Shown: positions 26,413 through 36,200 of the stretch, piece after piece
How positions within the stretch are numbered: the first letter of the stretch is position 1
How the letters are laid out: each line of letters opens with the position of its first letter
From: Hoskinsella mucinilytica
GTDB lineage: Bacteria; Bacillota_I; Bacilli_A; Erysipelotrichales; Erysipelotrichaceae
NCBI RefSeq assembly: GCF_045223415.1
Contig: NZ_JBEQZJ010000019.1
Span: 10,300 to 74,299, forward strand
Direction: 5' to 3'
DNA length: 64,000 bases
The notes under the pieces: model-generated
Told to the model about the DNA's origin: nothing
Seen by the model: the letters and a program-made list of their open reading frames with translations, nothing else
The model's database searches: none
Program-made: the position numbers and the translations under genes

Positions 26413-27723
26413 TTATGATTTTTCATAAAATAAACGATGAATGGCATGAACTACTCCATCATCCTCATTACTAGATATCATCTCTGCATGCGCCAATATT
26501 TCTTTTTTCGCATTTTTTACAGCAAAGCTACGATCTGCCCATCCCATCAAAGGCAAGTCCTCTAGATCATCACCAAATACATATACTCGATGAAAGGAAT
26601 GCTCTTGTTTTAAGCTTTCTACTGCTTGTTTCTTTCCTGCATCTTTTTGATAAATATCGATTTTAGAATATCCCGGATGTTGTTGATCCAAGGTGATGAC
26701 AATATGCAATTCATCATAACTTCTAGAGGTTTTTATGCTTTCATATAATTGATGAATGATGGCTGTTTCATGTATGGCATGTAGATAAATCGCTGATTGC
26801 TCTTTGGGAAAGTTACTGCATACATAATTTTTATAAGGCGTTTTTCTATGTGTATGATACATATCTTCTTCTACAGGATTTTGAAAACCTTGATAGTATA
26901 CATGTAGCATATGATGAACGATCGTATGTATAAAGCAATTAACCTGTGCTTCTTCAAAAAGCATAAGGACTTCTTCTAAACACTGGTTTGGTATCACTTT
27001 ACAATGATGATATTCCTGATGATGAATGTCAAACATTGCTGCCCCATTCATTGTAATCATGGGTAAAGTGAAAGGAATATCTTGAAGCATCGGTAAAAAA
27101 GAGGAAGGTGTTTGTGCTGTCGCAATGGTGATCTGAGCCCCTTGTTCCAATAGTTGTTTAAGTCTGACCTTTGTATAAGCACTTAATTCTCCTTTTTCAT
27201 TTAATAACGTATGATCCAAATCACTCACAAATAAAATATCTTGATTTCGATGGCGATAGAAATGTATTGTATTCAATCCCAATGCAACAAAAATTCCGAT
27301 CAAGGTATCAATGATACGATTGAACGCAAATACATAAGGTTCGATATCCATCGCATGGGATATGGTAACACTCATAAACACAACACAAGAAATATAAGAT
27401 GCAGATGTCATCTTCAATAAAACCGTACTATAAATGATAGGAATGATCATGAGTGATATGAATAGATAGCGAAGAAATAAGGTATCCATCACCAATAGAT
27501 TTTTCTCCACAATCAGAACAAACATTCCACAAATTCCACCAAGCAAGGTCCCTTTCACTCGATTGATAGCAACACGTTTGCTATTTTTTACATCTTGTTG
27601 TATACATAAAACAGCCGCAATACATGAATAGAATACGATTCCTTCCGGACGAAGAAATGATATAAGAAAACAGATCATAACAGCCATACTTGATTTGATA
27701 ATTCTCATTCCTATTTTCGGCAT
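26413..27723 (-). CDS. Fusion of aromatic-acid-exporter-like (FUSC/ArAE) membrane domain and Cof-type HAD phosphatase
   Basis: A 436-residue two-part protein. Residues about 1-155 contain six hydrophobic segments like the ArAE_1/FUSC membrane domain. Residues about 160-436 form a Cof-type HAD hydrolase with DLDHT (motif I), NGAAMFD, a C2 cap and GDDLEDLPL (motif IV). The HAD half should dephosphorylate a small phosphorylated metabolite on the cytosolic side. No stop or frameshift separates the parts, so it is a true fusion. Substrate unknown. Confidence 0.8.
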   Translation of the reverse strand: MPKIGMRIIKSSMAVMICFLISFLRPEGIVFYSCIAAVLCIQQDVKNSKRVAINRVKGTLLGGICGMFVLIVEKNLLVMDTLFLRYLFISLMIIPIIYSTVLLKMTSASYISCVVFMSVTISHAMDIEPYVFAFNRIIDTLIGIFVALGLNTIHFYRHRNQDILFVSDLDHTLLNEKGELSAYTKVRLKQLLEQGAQITIATAQTPSSFLPMLQDIPFTLPMITMNGAAMFDIHHQEYHHCKVIPNQCLEEVLMLFEEAQVNCFIHTIVHHMLHVYYQGFQNPVEEDMYHTHRKTPYKNYVCSNFPKEQSAIYLHAIHETAIIHQLYESIKTSRSYDELHIVITLDQQHPGYSKIDIYQKDAGKKQAVESLKQEHSFHRVYVFGDDLEDLPLMGWADRSFAVKNAKKEILAHAEMISSNEDDGVVHAIHRLFYEKS

Positions 27724-27779
27724 ATGCTTCCCTCCTCATTTTTCTTTCTTATTATAATGAGTTTGATTTCTCATGTAAA

Positions 27780-27805
27780 CAAAAAAGCAGACGATATCTG
27801 CTTTT
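27780..27805 (-). terminator. Intrinsic terminator of the P-type ATPase gene
   Basis: Stem AAAAGCAGA/TCTGCTTTT with a 5-base loop, flanked by T-runs on the minus strand and overlapping the stop codon. Confidence 0.8.
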
Positions 27806-30410
27806 ATCTGATGATGTGTAAATCCTTTGCTGTTTTATAAGCTTGAATCAATAAAGTCGGTGTAATAGCAAGTCCATACATCGTAAGCAATTGAGAATAA
27901 GAAATCGTTGTGACAGAGAACAGAGAATGAAGTGTTGGTATCATAAGAATTGTGGTTAAGAAGATAAATCCGACAATGAATGCCATGATCGCATATGGAT
28001 TACTAGAAAGCTTGATATGATACAAGGAATGTTTACTTCTACAATTGAAGCCATGGAATAATCTAGCTAAGCATAAGGTGGAGAATGCCATCGTTGTAGC
28101 GATTGCCCAACTTGTTTTTAAACCAATGAAATATGCCGCCATTGTAACTATCGCAATTAAAATTCCTTGAACACCCAGTTGTTTGATCGTTTCTTTCGTT
28201 AAGATACCTACTTTAGGATCTCTTGGTTGTTCTTTTAATACATCTTTGGTAGAACGTTCCATACCGATAGCAATGGCCGGTAAGGAATCTGTCACTAAAT
28301 TGATAAATAACAAATGTACTGGTAAAAAAGGAACCTGTAATCCCAGCAAAGAGGCAGCCAGTACACAAATGATACCGGATAAATTACCACTCAGTAAATA
28401 AATGATTGCGTTTTTAATATTCGCATAAATATTTCTTCCGGTTGCCACCGCCTTCACGATGGTCGCAAAATTGTCATCAGTCAAGATCATGCTGGCAGCA
28501 TCTTTAGAAACCTCAGTTCCCGTTATCCCCATAGCGATACCGATATCTGATTGTTTTAATGCTGGAGCATCATTGACTCCATCTCCTGTCATGGCAACAA
28601 TGTTCCCTTTCTTCTGCCATGCATTTACGATACGAATTTTATGTTCCGGAGCAACTCTCGCATAAACTTTTATCGAAGCAAGTTTCTCATCTAACTCTTC
28701 CTCACTCATAGCATCTAATTCTATACCTTCTAAACAAAGATCTCCTTGTTGATAGATACCCAATGTTTTCGCAATGCTTCTTGCGGTTACCTTATGATCT
28801 CCGGTAATCATGATTGGTGTAATACCTGCACGAAGACAATGTTCAACCGCCGTTTTACTTTCTACTCTTGGAGGATCCATCAATGAAATGAGACCGATAA
28901 AAATCAGCTCCTGCTCATCCTCAATGCTAATGCTTTGATGATTGACATTGCGATAAGCAAACCCTAATACTCGTAACCCATTTTCCGCAAACGCTTCATT
29001 TTTCTGTAAGATAGCAACCTTATCTTCTTCTGTAATATCATGAATACCATCTTCTAAATGAATTTTTGTAGACTTTTTAAGTATTTCATCACAGGCACCC
29101 TTTAATAACAAAGTGGCATTTCCATCGATCATTTGAAGTGTAGACATTAATTTTCGTTGCGAATCAAATGGATTTTCATCTATACGTTCATATTTTTTTC
29201 TTGTTGTAAGCTCATCGATATGATAAATCTCTAACAGATCCACAAGCGCTAATTCCGTTGGATCACCGATCCTTTGTTGTTCATTGGTTTGTGCATCTGT
29301 ACATAAGGCAAAGCCTAATAACATCATACGATCCAAAGGAGTTGTTTCTTTTAAAGCGGTAGCTTTGATCAATTCATGATTACGATAGATTTCTTGTGCT
29401 GTCATCTTATTTTGTGTAAGCGTTCCCGTCTTATCACTACAGATCACAGAAACACATCCAAGACTTTCCACAGAATTGATATTTTTCACAATGGCATTTT
29501 CTTTTGCCATTTGACTGGTTCCCATTGCAAGGACGATCGTTACGATGCTTGCAAGAGCTTCGGGTATGGCTGCTACCGCAAGAGCTACTGCAAACATTAA
29601 TGCATCTAATATCGCATCCCCTTGCCATACATTTAATCCAAATACCAAAATACAAATTGCGATAATTCCGATACTTAATTTTTTACTGAAATCATCCAAT
29701 GTTAGCTGTAATGGAGTCTTTCGTTCTTTCGTTTGATTCATCAAGGTCGCAATTTTTCCGATTTCCGTATCCATACCGATGCCGGTAACCACACACACAG
29801 CACGGCCATAAGTCACAAGACCACTGGAAAATACCATGTTTTTTTGATCACCTAAGCCACATTCCTGCTCTATCGCATCCACTTCTTTTTGAACGCTTTC
29901 CACTTCTCCGGTTAGTGCACTTTCATTCACTTGTAAGGTGTAATTTTCAATGATACGTGCATCAGCACCAACAACATCACCTGCTTCTAACAGCATGATG
30001 TCCCCAACGCTCAATTCTTTGCTGGATATTTCCATTGTCTTACCATCTCGAATCACTCTAGTATGAGGAGTGGATAACTGCTTTAAGCTTTCTAAGGACT
30101 TTTGTGCTTTCACACTTTGTACAGTACCCAGAATGGCATTCATCGTAATCACCACCAAGATAACAATGGTACTTTCTAATTCCCCGGATATCATAGATAC
30201 GATCGCTGCCGCAATTAAAATCAAGACCAGTAAATCTTTAAATTGTGATAAAAAGATCATAAAGGTACTTTGTGATTTTATTTCCTCTAATTCATTATAT
30301 CCATGTTGCTCCTGCCTTTTTTTCACTTCCTGTTCAGACAATCCTTGAGAAGAAGATAGCGTTGCTTTCAACGTATCTTCAACACTTTTCTGATAAAACT
30401 TTTCCTGCAT
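27804..30410 (-). CDS. P2-type cation ATPase, predicted Mn2+ (or Ca2+) exporter
   Basis: An 868-residue P-type ATPase of the SERCA/PMR1 group. The N-terminal cation ATPase motif, the TGE loop (ALTGEVESV), the phosphorylation site CSDKTGTLT, the ATP-binding KGACDEIL and hinge TGDGVNDAPALK are all present. Membrane motifs AAIPEALA (M4) and NLVTDSLPA (M6) form the ion site. By sequence alone it could move Ca2+ or Mn2+. The yybP-ykoY-type riboswitch upstream argues for Mn2+ export, as for L. lactis YoaB and S. pneumoniae MgaA. The start follows AAAGGAAG. Confidence 0.88.
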   Translation of the reverse strand: MQEKFYQKSVEDTLKATLSSSQGLSEQEVKKRQEQHGYNELEEIKSQSTFMIFLSQFKDLLVLILIAAAIVSMISGELESTIVILVVITMNAILGTVQSVKAQKSLESLKQLSTPHTRVIRDGKTMEISSKELSVGDIMLLEAGDVVGADARIIENYTLQVNESALTGEVESVQKEVDAIEQECGLGDQKNMVFSSGLVTYGRAVCVVTGIGMDTEIGKIATLMNQTKERKTPLQLTLDDFSKKLSIGIIAICILVFGLNVWQGDAILDALMFAVALAVAAIPEALASIVTIVLAMGTSQMAKENAIVKNINSVESLGCVSVICSDKTGTLTQNKMTAQEIYRNHELIKATALKETTPLDRMMLLGFALCTDAQTNEQQRIGDPTELALVDLLEIYHIDELTTRKKYERIDENPFDSQRKLMSTLQMIDGNATLLLKGACDEILKKSTKIHLEDGIHDITEEDKVAILQKNEAFAENGLRVLGFAYRNVNHQSISIEDEQELIFIGLISLMDPPRVESKTAVEHCLRAGITPIMITGDHKVTARSIAKTLGIYQQGDLCLEGIELDAMSEEELDEKLASIKVYARVAPEHKIRIVNAWQKKGNIVAMTGDGVNDAPALKQSDIGIAMGITGTEVSKDAASMILTDDNFATIVKAVATGRNIYANIKNAIIYLLSGNLSGIICVLAASLLGLQVPFLPVHLLFINLVTDSLPAIAIGMERSTKDVLKEQPRDPKVGILTKETIKQLGVQGILIAIVTMAAYFIGLKTSWAIATTMAFSTLCLARLFHGFNCRSKHSLYHIKLSSNPYAIMAFIVGFIFLTTILMIPTLHSLFSVTTISYSQLLTMYGLAITPTLLIQAYKTAKDLHIIR

Positions 30411-30474
30411 GTGAATACTTCCTTTCTTATTTATGCTTCTTTTCTATAGTTTTACCAGTTTTCCAAAATAAAAA

Positions 30475-30507
30475 CGAGACTATAGAAAAGGTATTCTATA
30501 AGTCTCG
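30475..30507 (-). terminator. Riboswitch expression-platform terminator
   Basis: Stem CGAGACTtATAGAA/TTCTATAGTCTCG followed by TTTTTATTTT on the minus strand. Its 5' arm includes the 3' strand of riboswitch helix P1, so the two structures exclude each other. Confidence 0.8.
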
Positions 30508-30592
30508 TCATTTCAGTATCAGGCCAGAATTTTCATTCGGGTTTGTTGACCAGATTCACACAAAATCGTGCTGACTACTCCCTTATTTAGTA
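30498..30592 (-). promoter_or_regulatory. yybP-ykoY-type Mn2+ riboswitch
   Basis: Reading the minus strand from 30590: AATAAGGGAGTAG, then a hairpin, GGTCAACAAACCCG, CTGGCC and finally GACGAGACTTAT. The GGGAGTAG start, the GTCAACA and GGCC inner loops and the GAGACTT close match the order of conserved elements in the yybP-ykoY class. P1 can pair AATAAG with CTTAT(T). A -10 box TATACT lies at 30591-30596. Metal binding would stabilise P1, free the downstream arm and block the terminator, turning the ATPase gene on at high Mn2+. The class is recognised by eye, without a covariance search. Confidence 0.78.
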
Positions 30593-30656
30593 TAATGATA
30601 ACAAAACAAGCCTATTTTGTAAATGATTTTACAAAAATTAACAGTTTGTTAACAAT

Positions 30657-32291
30657 TCAGCTTTCTGCCAACAGTTTGGATAACGTTGGTATGATTTGTT
30701 TCTTTCTTGAAACCACACCATCCACAAAATAAAGATCATCCATGACATCATCCTTAAAGGCTTCTTCTACCAGCTGTGCCAATCGTCCGACAAATAAGAG
30801 GTTACTGCCTTCACCATTTACCGAAGTAAAGCACATCATCAAAACATCAAACTTATTGATTTCATTGATTGTTTTCATATAATCGATCATGTCATCACGT
30901 ATCATACGAAGCTCTTCTTGATTCGCAAGATTGATTTGTCCGATGGCAATCCTTTTTCCATTGATGTTATATTCTTTGAAATCATTATATAATATTTCAG
31001 AAGTACTACGACCTTTGATGGTAGCTACAGCACTAAACATTTCTTCTGCCATCTGATCCAAATCTAAATTCGCTATCTGTGCTAATTCTTTCGCCAATTC
31101 CTTATCTTGTCTTGTTGTTGTCGGAGAATGAAAATTCATGGTATCACTTATGATCGCACAACACATCAAGGCTGCTGTTTGTTTTTTTGGTACTACTTCT
31201 TGTTCTTTGAACATTTTTGCAATAATACTGCAAGTACTACCTATGATTTCATTTCGAAATTGTGCAGGATATGTGGTTTCTATATCACCGATTCGATGAT
31301 GATCTACGATTTCCAATACTTCGCCTTCATTCAAATGATCAATACTTTGACTTGTTTCGTTATGATCTACCAAGATAAATTTCTTTTTCGCATAGTTTAA
31401 TAAATGATAACGTGCCAAAGAACCTACAACTGCTCCATGCTTATTCAAAACCGGATAAGAACGATATCTGCTCTTACTCATTTGATGATATGCATCATCG
31501 ATATAAGCCTGATCCTGAAAAGCAATGATCTTACGGCTCATGATCAATTCTACACTTGGGCAACGATAAATTCCCCTTGCGACTTTAAACATATCCAGTT
31601 TTGTTTTGATGATATTACAATGATATTCTTTTGCCAAACGAATGACACTTTGGGATAAAATATCCACTCCGACCAAAATCAAACAAGCTGCCCCATCTGT
31701 AATCACTCTTCGTTGTAGCTGAAGATCATCACTCAACACTACGATGGCATCCTTATAGCTTTCTTCGTTATATACAGCTTTATGACTGGTAATGATAAAT
31801 ACATTTCCATTTGGACGATAGGTATCACAATGATGAACGAATTCACCACTCAATACCTTTGCGATATTTTCTACCGGAGTATTGCTCATCAATGAACGAT
31901 TTGTTTCTCCGTTTTCTGTATACAATACCTTTGCGATATCTGACATTGATACCACACCAATCAGTTTTTGATCCTGATCTACCACATACAGTACCTTTGA
32001 TTTACGTGCAGATAAACGATCCCATGCTTCTTTGATGGTCTGTTCCTTATGTATTGTCAAAGGCTCATCAAAGGCCACATCATAAAGTTTTACCTTTGCA
32101 TTTTGTATATAAAGTGGTTCCTCCTTTTCAAATTTTTTCAGTAGATAATCTGTTTCTGAATTAATATCTCCAATACGTGCAGCAACAGCATCGATTCCTT
32201 TTGCTTGTTTCAATTCAGCATATGCAATAGAAGCAACAATAGAATCCGTATCAGGATTTTTATGTCCGATAATATAAATATGATCTTTCAT
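30657..32291 (-). CDS. ppaC: Mn-dependent inorganic pyrophosphatase with CBS and DRTGG domains
   Basis: A 544-residue family II pyrophosphatase. DHH-domain motifs HKNPDTDSI (8-16), the DHH motif VDHHRIGD (about residue 330) and the C-terminal DHHA2 domain are visible. Between them are two CBS motifs (about 65-125 and 240-300) enclosing a DRTGG-like domain, as in clostridial CBS-PPases that are controlled by adenine nucleotides. It hydrolyses pyrophosphate in the cytoplasm and uses Mn2+/Co2+. It lies directly upstream of the Mn riboswitch-controlled ATPase. Confidence 0.92.
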   Translation of the reverse strand: MKDHIYIIGHKNPDTDSIVASIAYAELKQAKGIDAVAARIGDINSETDYLLKKFEKEEPLYIQNAKVKLYDVAFDEPLTIHKEQTIKEAWDRLSARKSKVLYVVDQDQKLIGVVSMSDIAKVLYTENGETNRSLMSNTPVENIAKVLSGEFVHHCDTYRPNGNVFIITSHKAVYNEESYKDAIVVLSDDLQLQRRVITDGAACLILVGVDILSQSVIRLAKEYHCNIIKTKLDMFKVARGIYRCPSVELIMSRKIIAFQDQAYIDDAYHQMSKSRYRSYPVLNKHGAVVGSLARYHLLNYAKKKFILVDHNETSQSIDHLNEGEVLEIVDHHRIGDIETTYPAQFRNEIIGSTCSIIAKMFKEQEVVPKKQTAALMCCAIISDTMNFHSPTTTRQDKELAKELAQIANLDLDQMAEEMFSAVATIKGRSTSEILYNDFKEYNINGKRIAIGQINLANQEELRMIRDDMIDYMKTINEINKFDVLMMCFTSVNGEGSNLLFVGRLAQLVEEAFKDDVMDDLYFVDGVVSRKKQIIPTLSKLLAES

Positions 32292-32380
32292 GATGCAGTT
32301 CCTCTTTTCTTTGTTGATTCTATTATATCGTATCTATAAAGAAATCTCTACGAAAAAAGTAAGCATTTACATTTTATAAG

Positions 32381-32409
32381 AAAAAAGCACCCACTTATTC
32401 AGTGGATGC
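32381..32409 (-). terminator. Intrinsic terminator of the second amidase gene
   Basis: Stem GCATCCACT/AGTGGgTGC followed by T6 on the minus strand; it includes the stop codon. Confidence 0.75.
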
Positions 32410-33132
32410 CTCCATTTGTTTTAAATCAGCATAGATTCCCTGTGCGATCTTATTAGCCAAAGCTTGTTGATTTGCCTCATTCATCAAGTAATTACGATCA
32501 TTTTCGTTCGCAAGAAATCCTGCCTCAATAAGGATTGCCGGTAATGCATTTTCCTGTAATACCTGTAATGGAGCGATATCCTGATCTTTGATTCCTCGAT
32601 TTTGAGTATAATGCAATGCATCCATCTGTGCAGCTACATTTTTTGCCAGTGTAAAGCTTGCCTCATCTTTTATTTTACCCCAAATTTCAAAACCATATGG
32701 TTCACTTCCGTAATCACTTGCATTGGTATGTATCGATACAAACAGTTTTGCATTACTTGTATTAGATATCTCAACTCGTTTTGTAAGATCAGCAACCTCA
32801 TCTGCGGGCCAATTCACATCATCACTTTCTCTTGTATAAGCTACATGAACCCCTTTTTGTTCTAAAGCTTTCCCAATCTTCTTTGTCAGAGAAAGTGTGA
32901 TATCTTTTTCATAAATATTTTCATAACTACTTCCTGTATCGTATCCACCATGTCCTGCATCAAGTATAACATCTGCTTGTGGAGTCACCAGAGATACAAT
33001 GCTCCTAGTAATGGGATTATCCGGAAATACTTTCGTACATAAGATCAAAAGTACCAGCATCACAACCAATTCCGCACATAGGATGATCAAATAATGCATC
33101 GGATCTTTTCTTTTTCTTTTCTTTCTCGTCAT
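32395..33132 (-). CDS. N-acetylmuramoyl-L-alanine amidase (Amidase_3), second copy
   Basis: A 245-residue protein: a basic N-terminus, one membrane segment (about 13-33) and an Amidase_3 domain with DAGHGGYDTG, FVSIHTNAS, GFEIWG and ILIEAGFLAN. It has the same layout as the paralog at 8975-9706 and cleaves the MurNAc-L-Ala bond. The ATG at 33132 is preferred over the GTG at 33135 because of its spacing from GGAG. It is a single-gene unit between terminators. Confidence 0.9.
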   Translation of the reverse strand: MTRKKRKRKDPMHYLIILCAELVVMLVLLILCTKVFPDNPITRSIVSLVTPQADVILDAGHGGYDTGSSYENIYEKDITLSLTKKIGKALEQKGVHVAYTRESDDVNWPADEVADLTKRVEISNTSNAKLFVSIHTNASDYGSEPYGFEIWGKIKDEASFTLAKNVAAQMDALHYTQNRGIKDQDIAPLQVLQENALPAILIEAGFLANENDRNYLMNEANQQALANKIAQGIYADLKQMEASTE

Positions 33133-33208
33133 CACTACTCACTCCAAACGAGTGTATTATAACATAAAGTACTCTATAATACTTCAAATTAATTCTTACA
33201 TTTTTATG

Positions 33209-33234
33209 AAAAAAGGACCACCGAAGTGATCCTT
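33209..33234 (-). terminator. Intrinsic terminator of nifJ
   Basis: Stem AAGGATCAC/GTGGTCCTT closed by a UUCG tetraloop and followed by T6 on the minus strand. Confidence 0.9.
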
Positions 33235-33245
33235 ATGATTCAAGA

Positions 33246-36200
33246 TTACATTTCTTCTTTTGCGATAGCAAGCAATCTCTTATGACGTTTCATAGCGTCT
33301 TTCTTAGTCTTCTCGAACATTTCGTAAGCTGTTTCACCTTTTACTTTAGGCAATTGGCTATAACGAGTTTCTGTCATCATGAAGTCTAACATCTTATCGT
33401 AATCTGGCTCTTTAGAGTCGATTGTCAAAGGCTGTTCTTTTCTTGGGTCATAACGATATAGATCGAAGTAACCACACTCAACAGCTTTCGCCTGAGTTCT
33501 CTGGTGGTTAGCAAGACCGCCCTTAATACCATGTTCAGCACATGGAGAGTAAGCAAGAATCAATGATGGTCCATCATAGCTTTCAGCTTCCTTGATTGCT
33601 TTTAATGTCTGAGCTTTGTTTGCACCCATAGAGATAGAAGCAACATATACATGACCATAAGCCATAGCAATTTGTCCTAAATCTTTCTTAGCTGTTGTTT
33701 TACCACCAGCAGCAAACTTAGCGATAGAAGCAGCCTGACTTGATTTAGAAGACTGTCCACCTGTATTTGAGTAAACCTCAGTATCCAATACCAATACGTT
33801 TACGTTCAAATCATTTGCAAGTACATGATCCAATCCGCCGTAACCGATGTCATAAGCCCATCCGTCACCACCAACGATCCAGATAGATTTTGTAATCAAA
33901 TCTTCATCAGCCAATTCTTTTACCATAGCGATATCAGATTTAGCAGCTAATTCTTTGATTGTTGGAGCGATTTCTCTTTCAGCATCACGATCACCGTGTA
34001 CTTCAATGTATTTAGCGAATGCTTCCTTCAATGCAGGTTCAACATTTTCCATGTTGTCTTCCATTGTTTTCAGAATTCTAGATTCTTTATAGTTGTTAGC
34101 CAATGCCATACCATATCCGTATTCTGCATTGTCTTCGAATAAAGAGTTTGCCCAAGCAACACCTTCACCATTAGCATCATTTACGAATGGAGTTGATGGA
34201 GTTGATGAACAGTAAATCATAGAACATCCAGTCGCATTAGCAACTAACATATCCTTACCAAACAACTGAGATACTAGTTTGTAGTATGGAGTTTCCCCAC
34301 ATCCTGGACAAGAACCAGATACTTCGAAGTAAGGCATTAAGAACTGAGAACCCTTAACAGTATCTGTTGGGAAGAATTCAGTCTTATATTCTGTGTGTTT
34401 GAATAGGTAATCTGCAAGAGGTTCCTGATCAAGTTTTTCATTGATATCAACCATTTCAAGAGCCTTGTTACCAGCTTTACCTGGACACTCAACAGCACAT
34501 AATCCACAACCTACACAGTTTGCAGGAGTAACCTGGATACGGTACTGAAGATTTTCAACACCTTTACCCATAGCAGCAATGGTCTTGAATTCCATTGGAG
34601 CATTCTTAACTTCTTCTTCAGTCAATAAGAATGGACGAATGGTAGCATGAGGACATACGAAGCTACAAATACCACACTGGATACAGTTTTCTGGATGCCA
34701 AGTAGGTACCTGAACAGCAATGGTACGTTTTTCTTCAAATGCAACGTTGTTACGGATAGAACCATCTAATAAGAAGTCACCTGTAAATGCACTAACTGGC
34801 ATATCATAGCCTTCTAGACCATTGATAACAGCAACATGGTTATCGAAGTATTCATCACCTGTTAATTTACGACTTGCATCATATGGCAATTCAGCCCAAG
34901 ATGGGTCAACAGCGATTTCAACGATACCATCTTTACCAGCATCGATTGCTTTGTAGTTCAACTGAACAACAGCATCACCTTTTTTAGAATAAGATTTCTT
35001 AGCAGCAGCTTTCATCAAATCAACAGCTGTAGCATAAGGCATGATCTGCTCGTTTAATGCGAAGAATGCTGACTGTAGAATTGTGTTTGTTCTACGTCCC
35101 ATACCGATTTCCTGAGCGATCTTTGTAGCATTGATAATATAGAATTTCGCATGTTTTTTAGCTAACTGAGCTTTCATACGATTTGGCATATGCTCAATGA
35201 TTTCTTCTTTAGAGAATGTAGTATTCAATAAGAATGTTCCGCCTTCTTTGATATCTTTTACCATGTCATATTTGAACATGTAAGCATCTAAAGAACAAGA
35301 AATGAAATCCGCATTTCCGATATAGTAAGTAGAGCGAATTGGTGAGTTACCGAAACGTAAGTGAGAACGAGTTACACCACCGGCTTTTTTAGAGTCATAT
35401 GCAAAGTAAGCCTGTGCATACTGATCTGTGTTATCACCGATGATCTTAACTGTAGACTTGTTCGCAGATACAGTACCATCTGAACCAAGACCCCAGAATA
35501 AGCAAGAAGTATAATCTGCAGGAACTGTAAAGTTCTTATCAGCATCTAAGCTTAAGTGAGTTACATCATCGTTGATACCGATCGTAAAGCCATTCTTCAT
35601 TTCATCTTTTGCCAATTCAGCAAATACAGCAGCGATGTGATATGGCTGAGTATCTTTTGATCCCATACCATAACGTCCACCGATAATTTCGATGTCTTTG
35701 TCTTTTAAAGCAGCAAGGATATCCAAGTATAAAGGTTCTCCCAATGCTCCTGTTTCTTTTGTACGGTCTAAAACAGCGATTTTCTTAACTGTTTCTGGCA
35801 ATACAGCTGTTAAATATTTTACAGAGAATGGACGATACAAGTGAACCTTGATCATACCAACTTTTTCTCCGGCAGCTGTCAATGCATCGATCGTTTCTTT
35901 TGCAGCTTCTGTAACAGAACCCATAGCAACGATAATGCGTTCAGCATCTGCAGCACCATAGTAAGTAAATGGAGCATATTCACGACCAGTGATTTCACTG
36001 ATTTTCTTCATGTAATCTGCAACGATATCAGGAATCGCATCGAAATGCTGATTTCTAGCTTCTACACCCTGGAAGAAGATATCATCGTTTTCAGCACCAC
36101 CACGAGTTACTGGGTTTGTGTGTGGATTTAATGCATTTTTACGGAATTTTGCTAATGCTTCTTTATCGATCATGTCTTTGAATACTTCTGTATCCATAAC

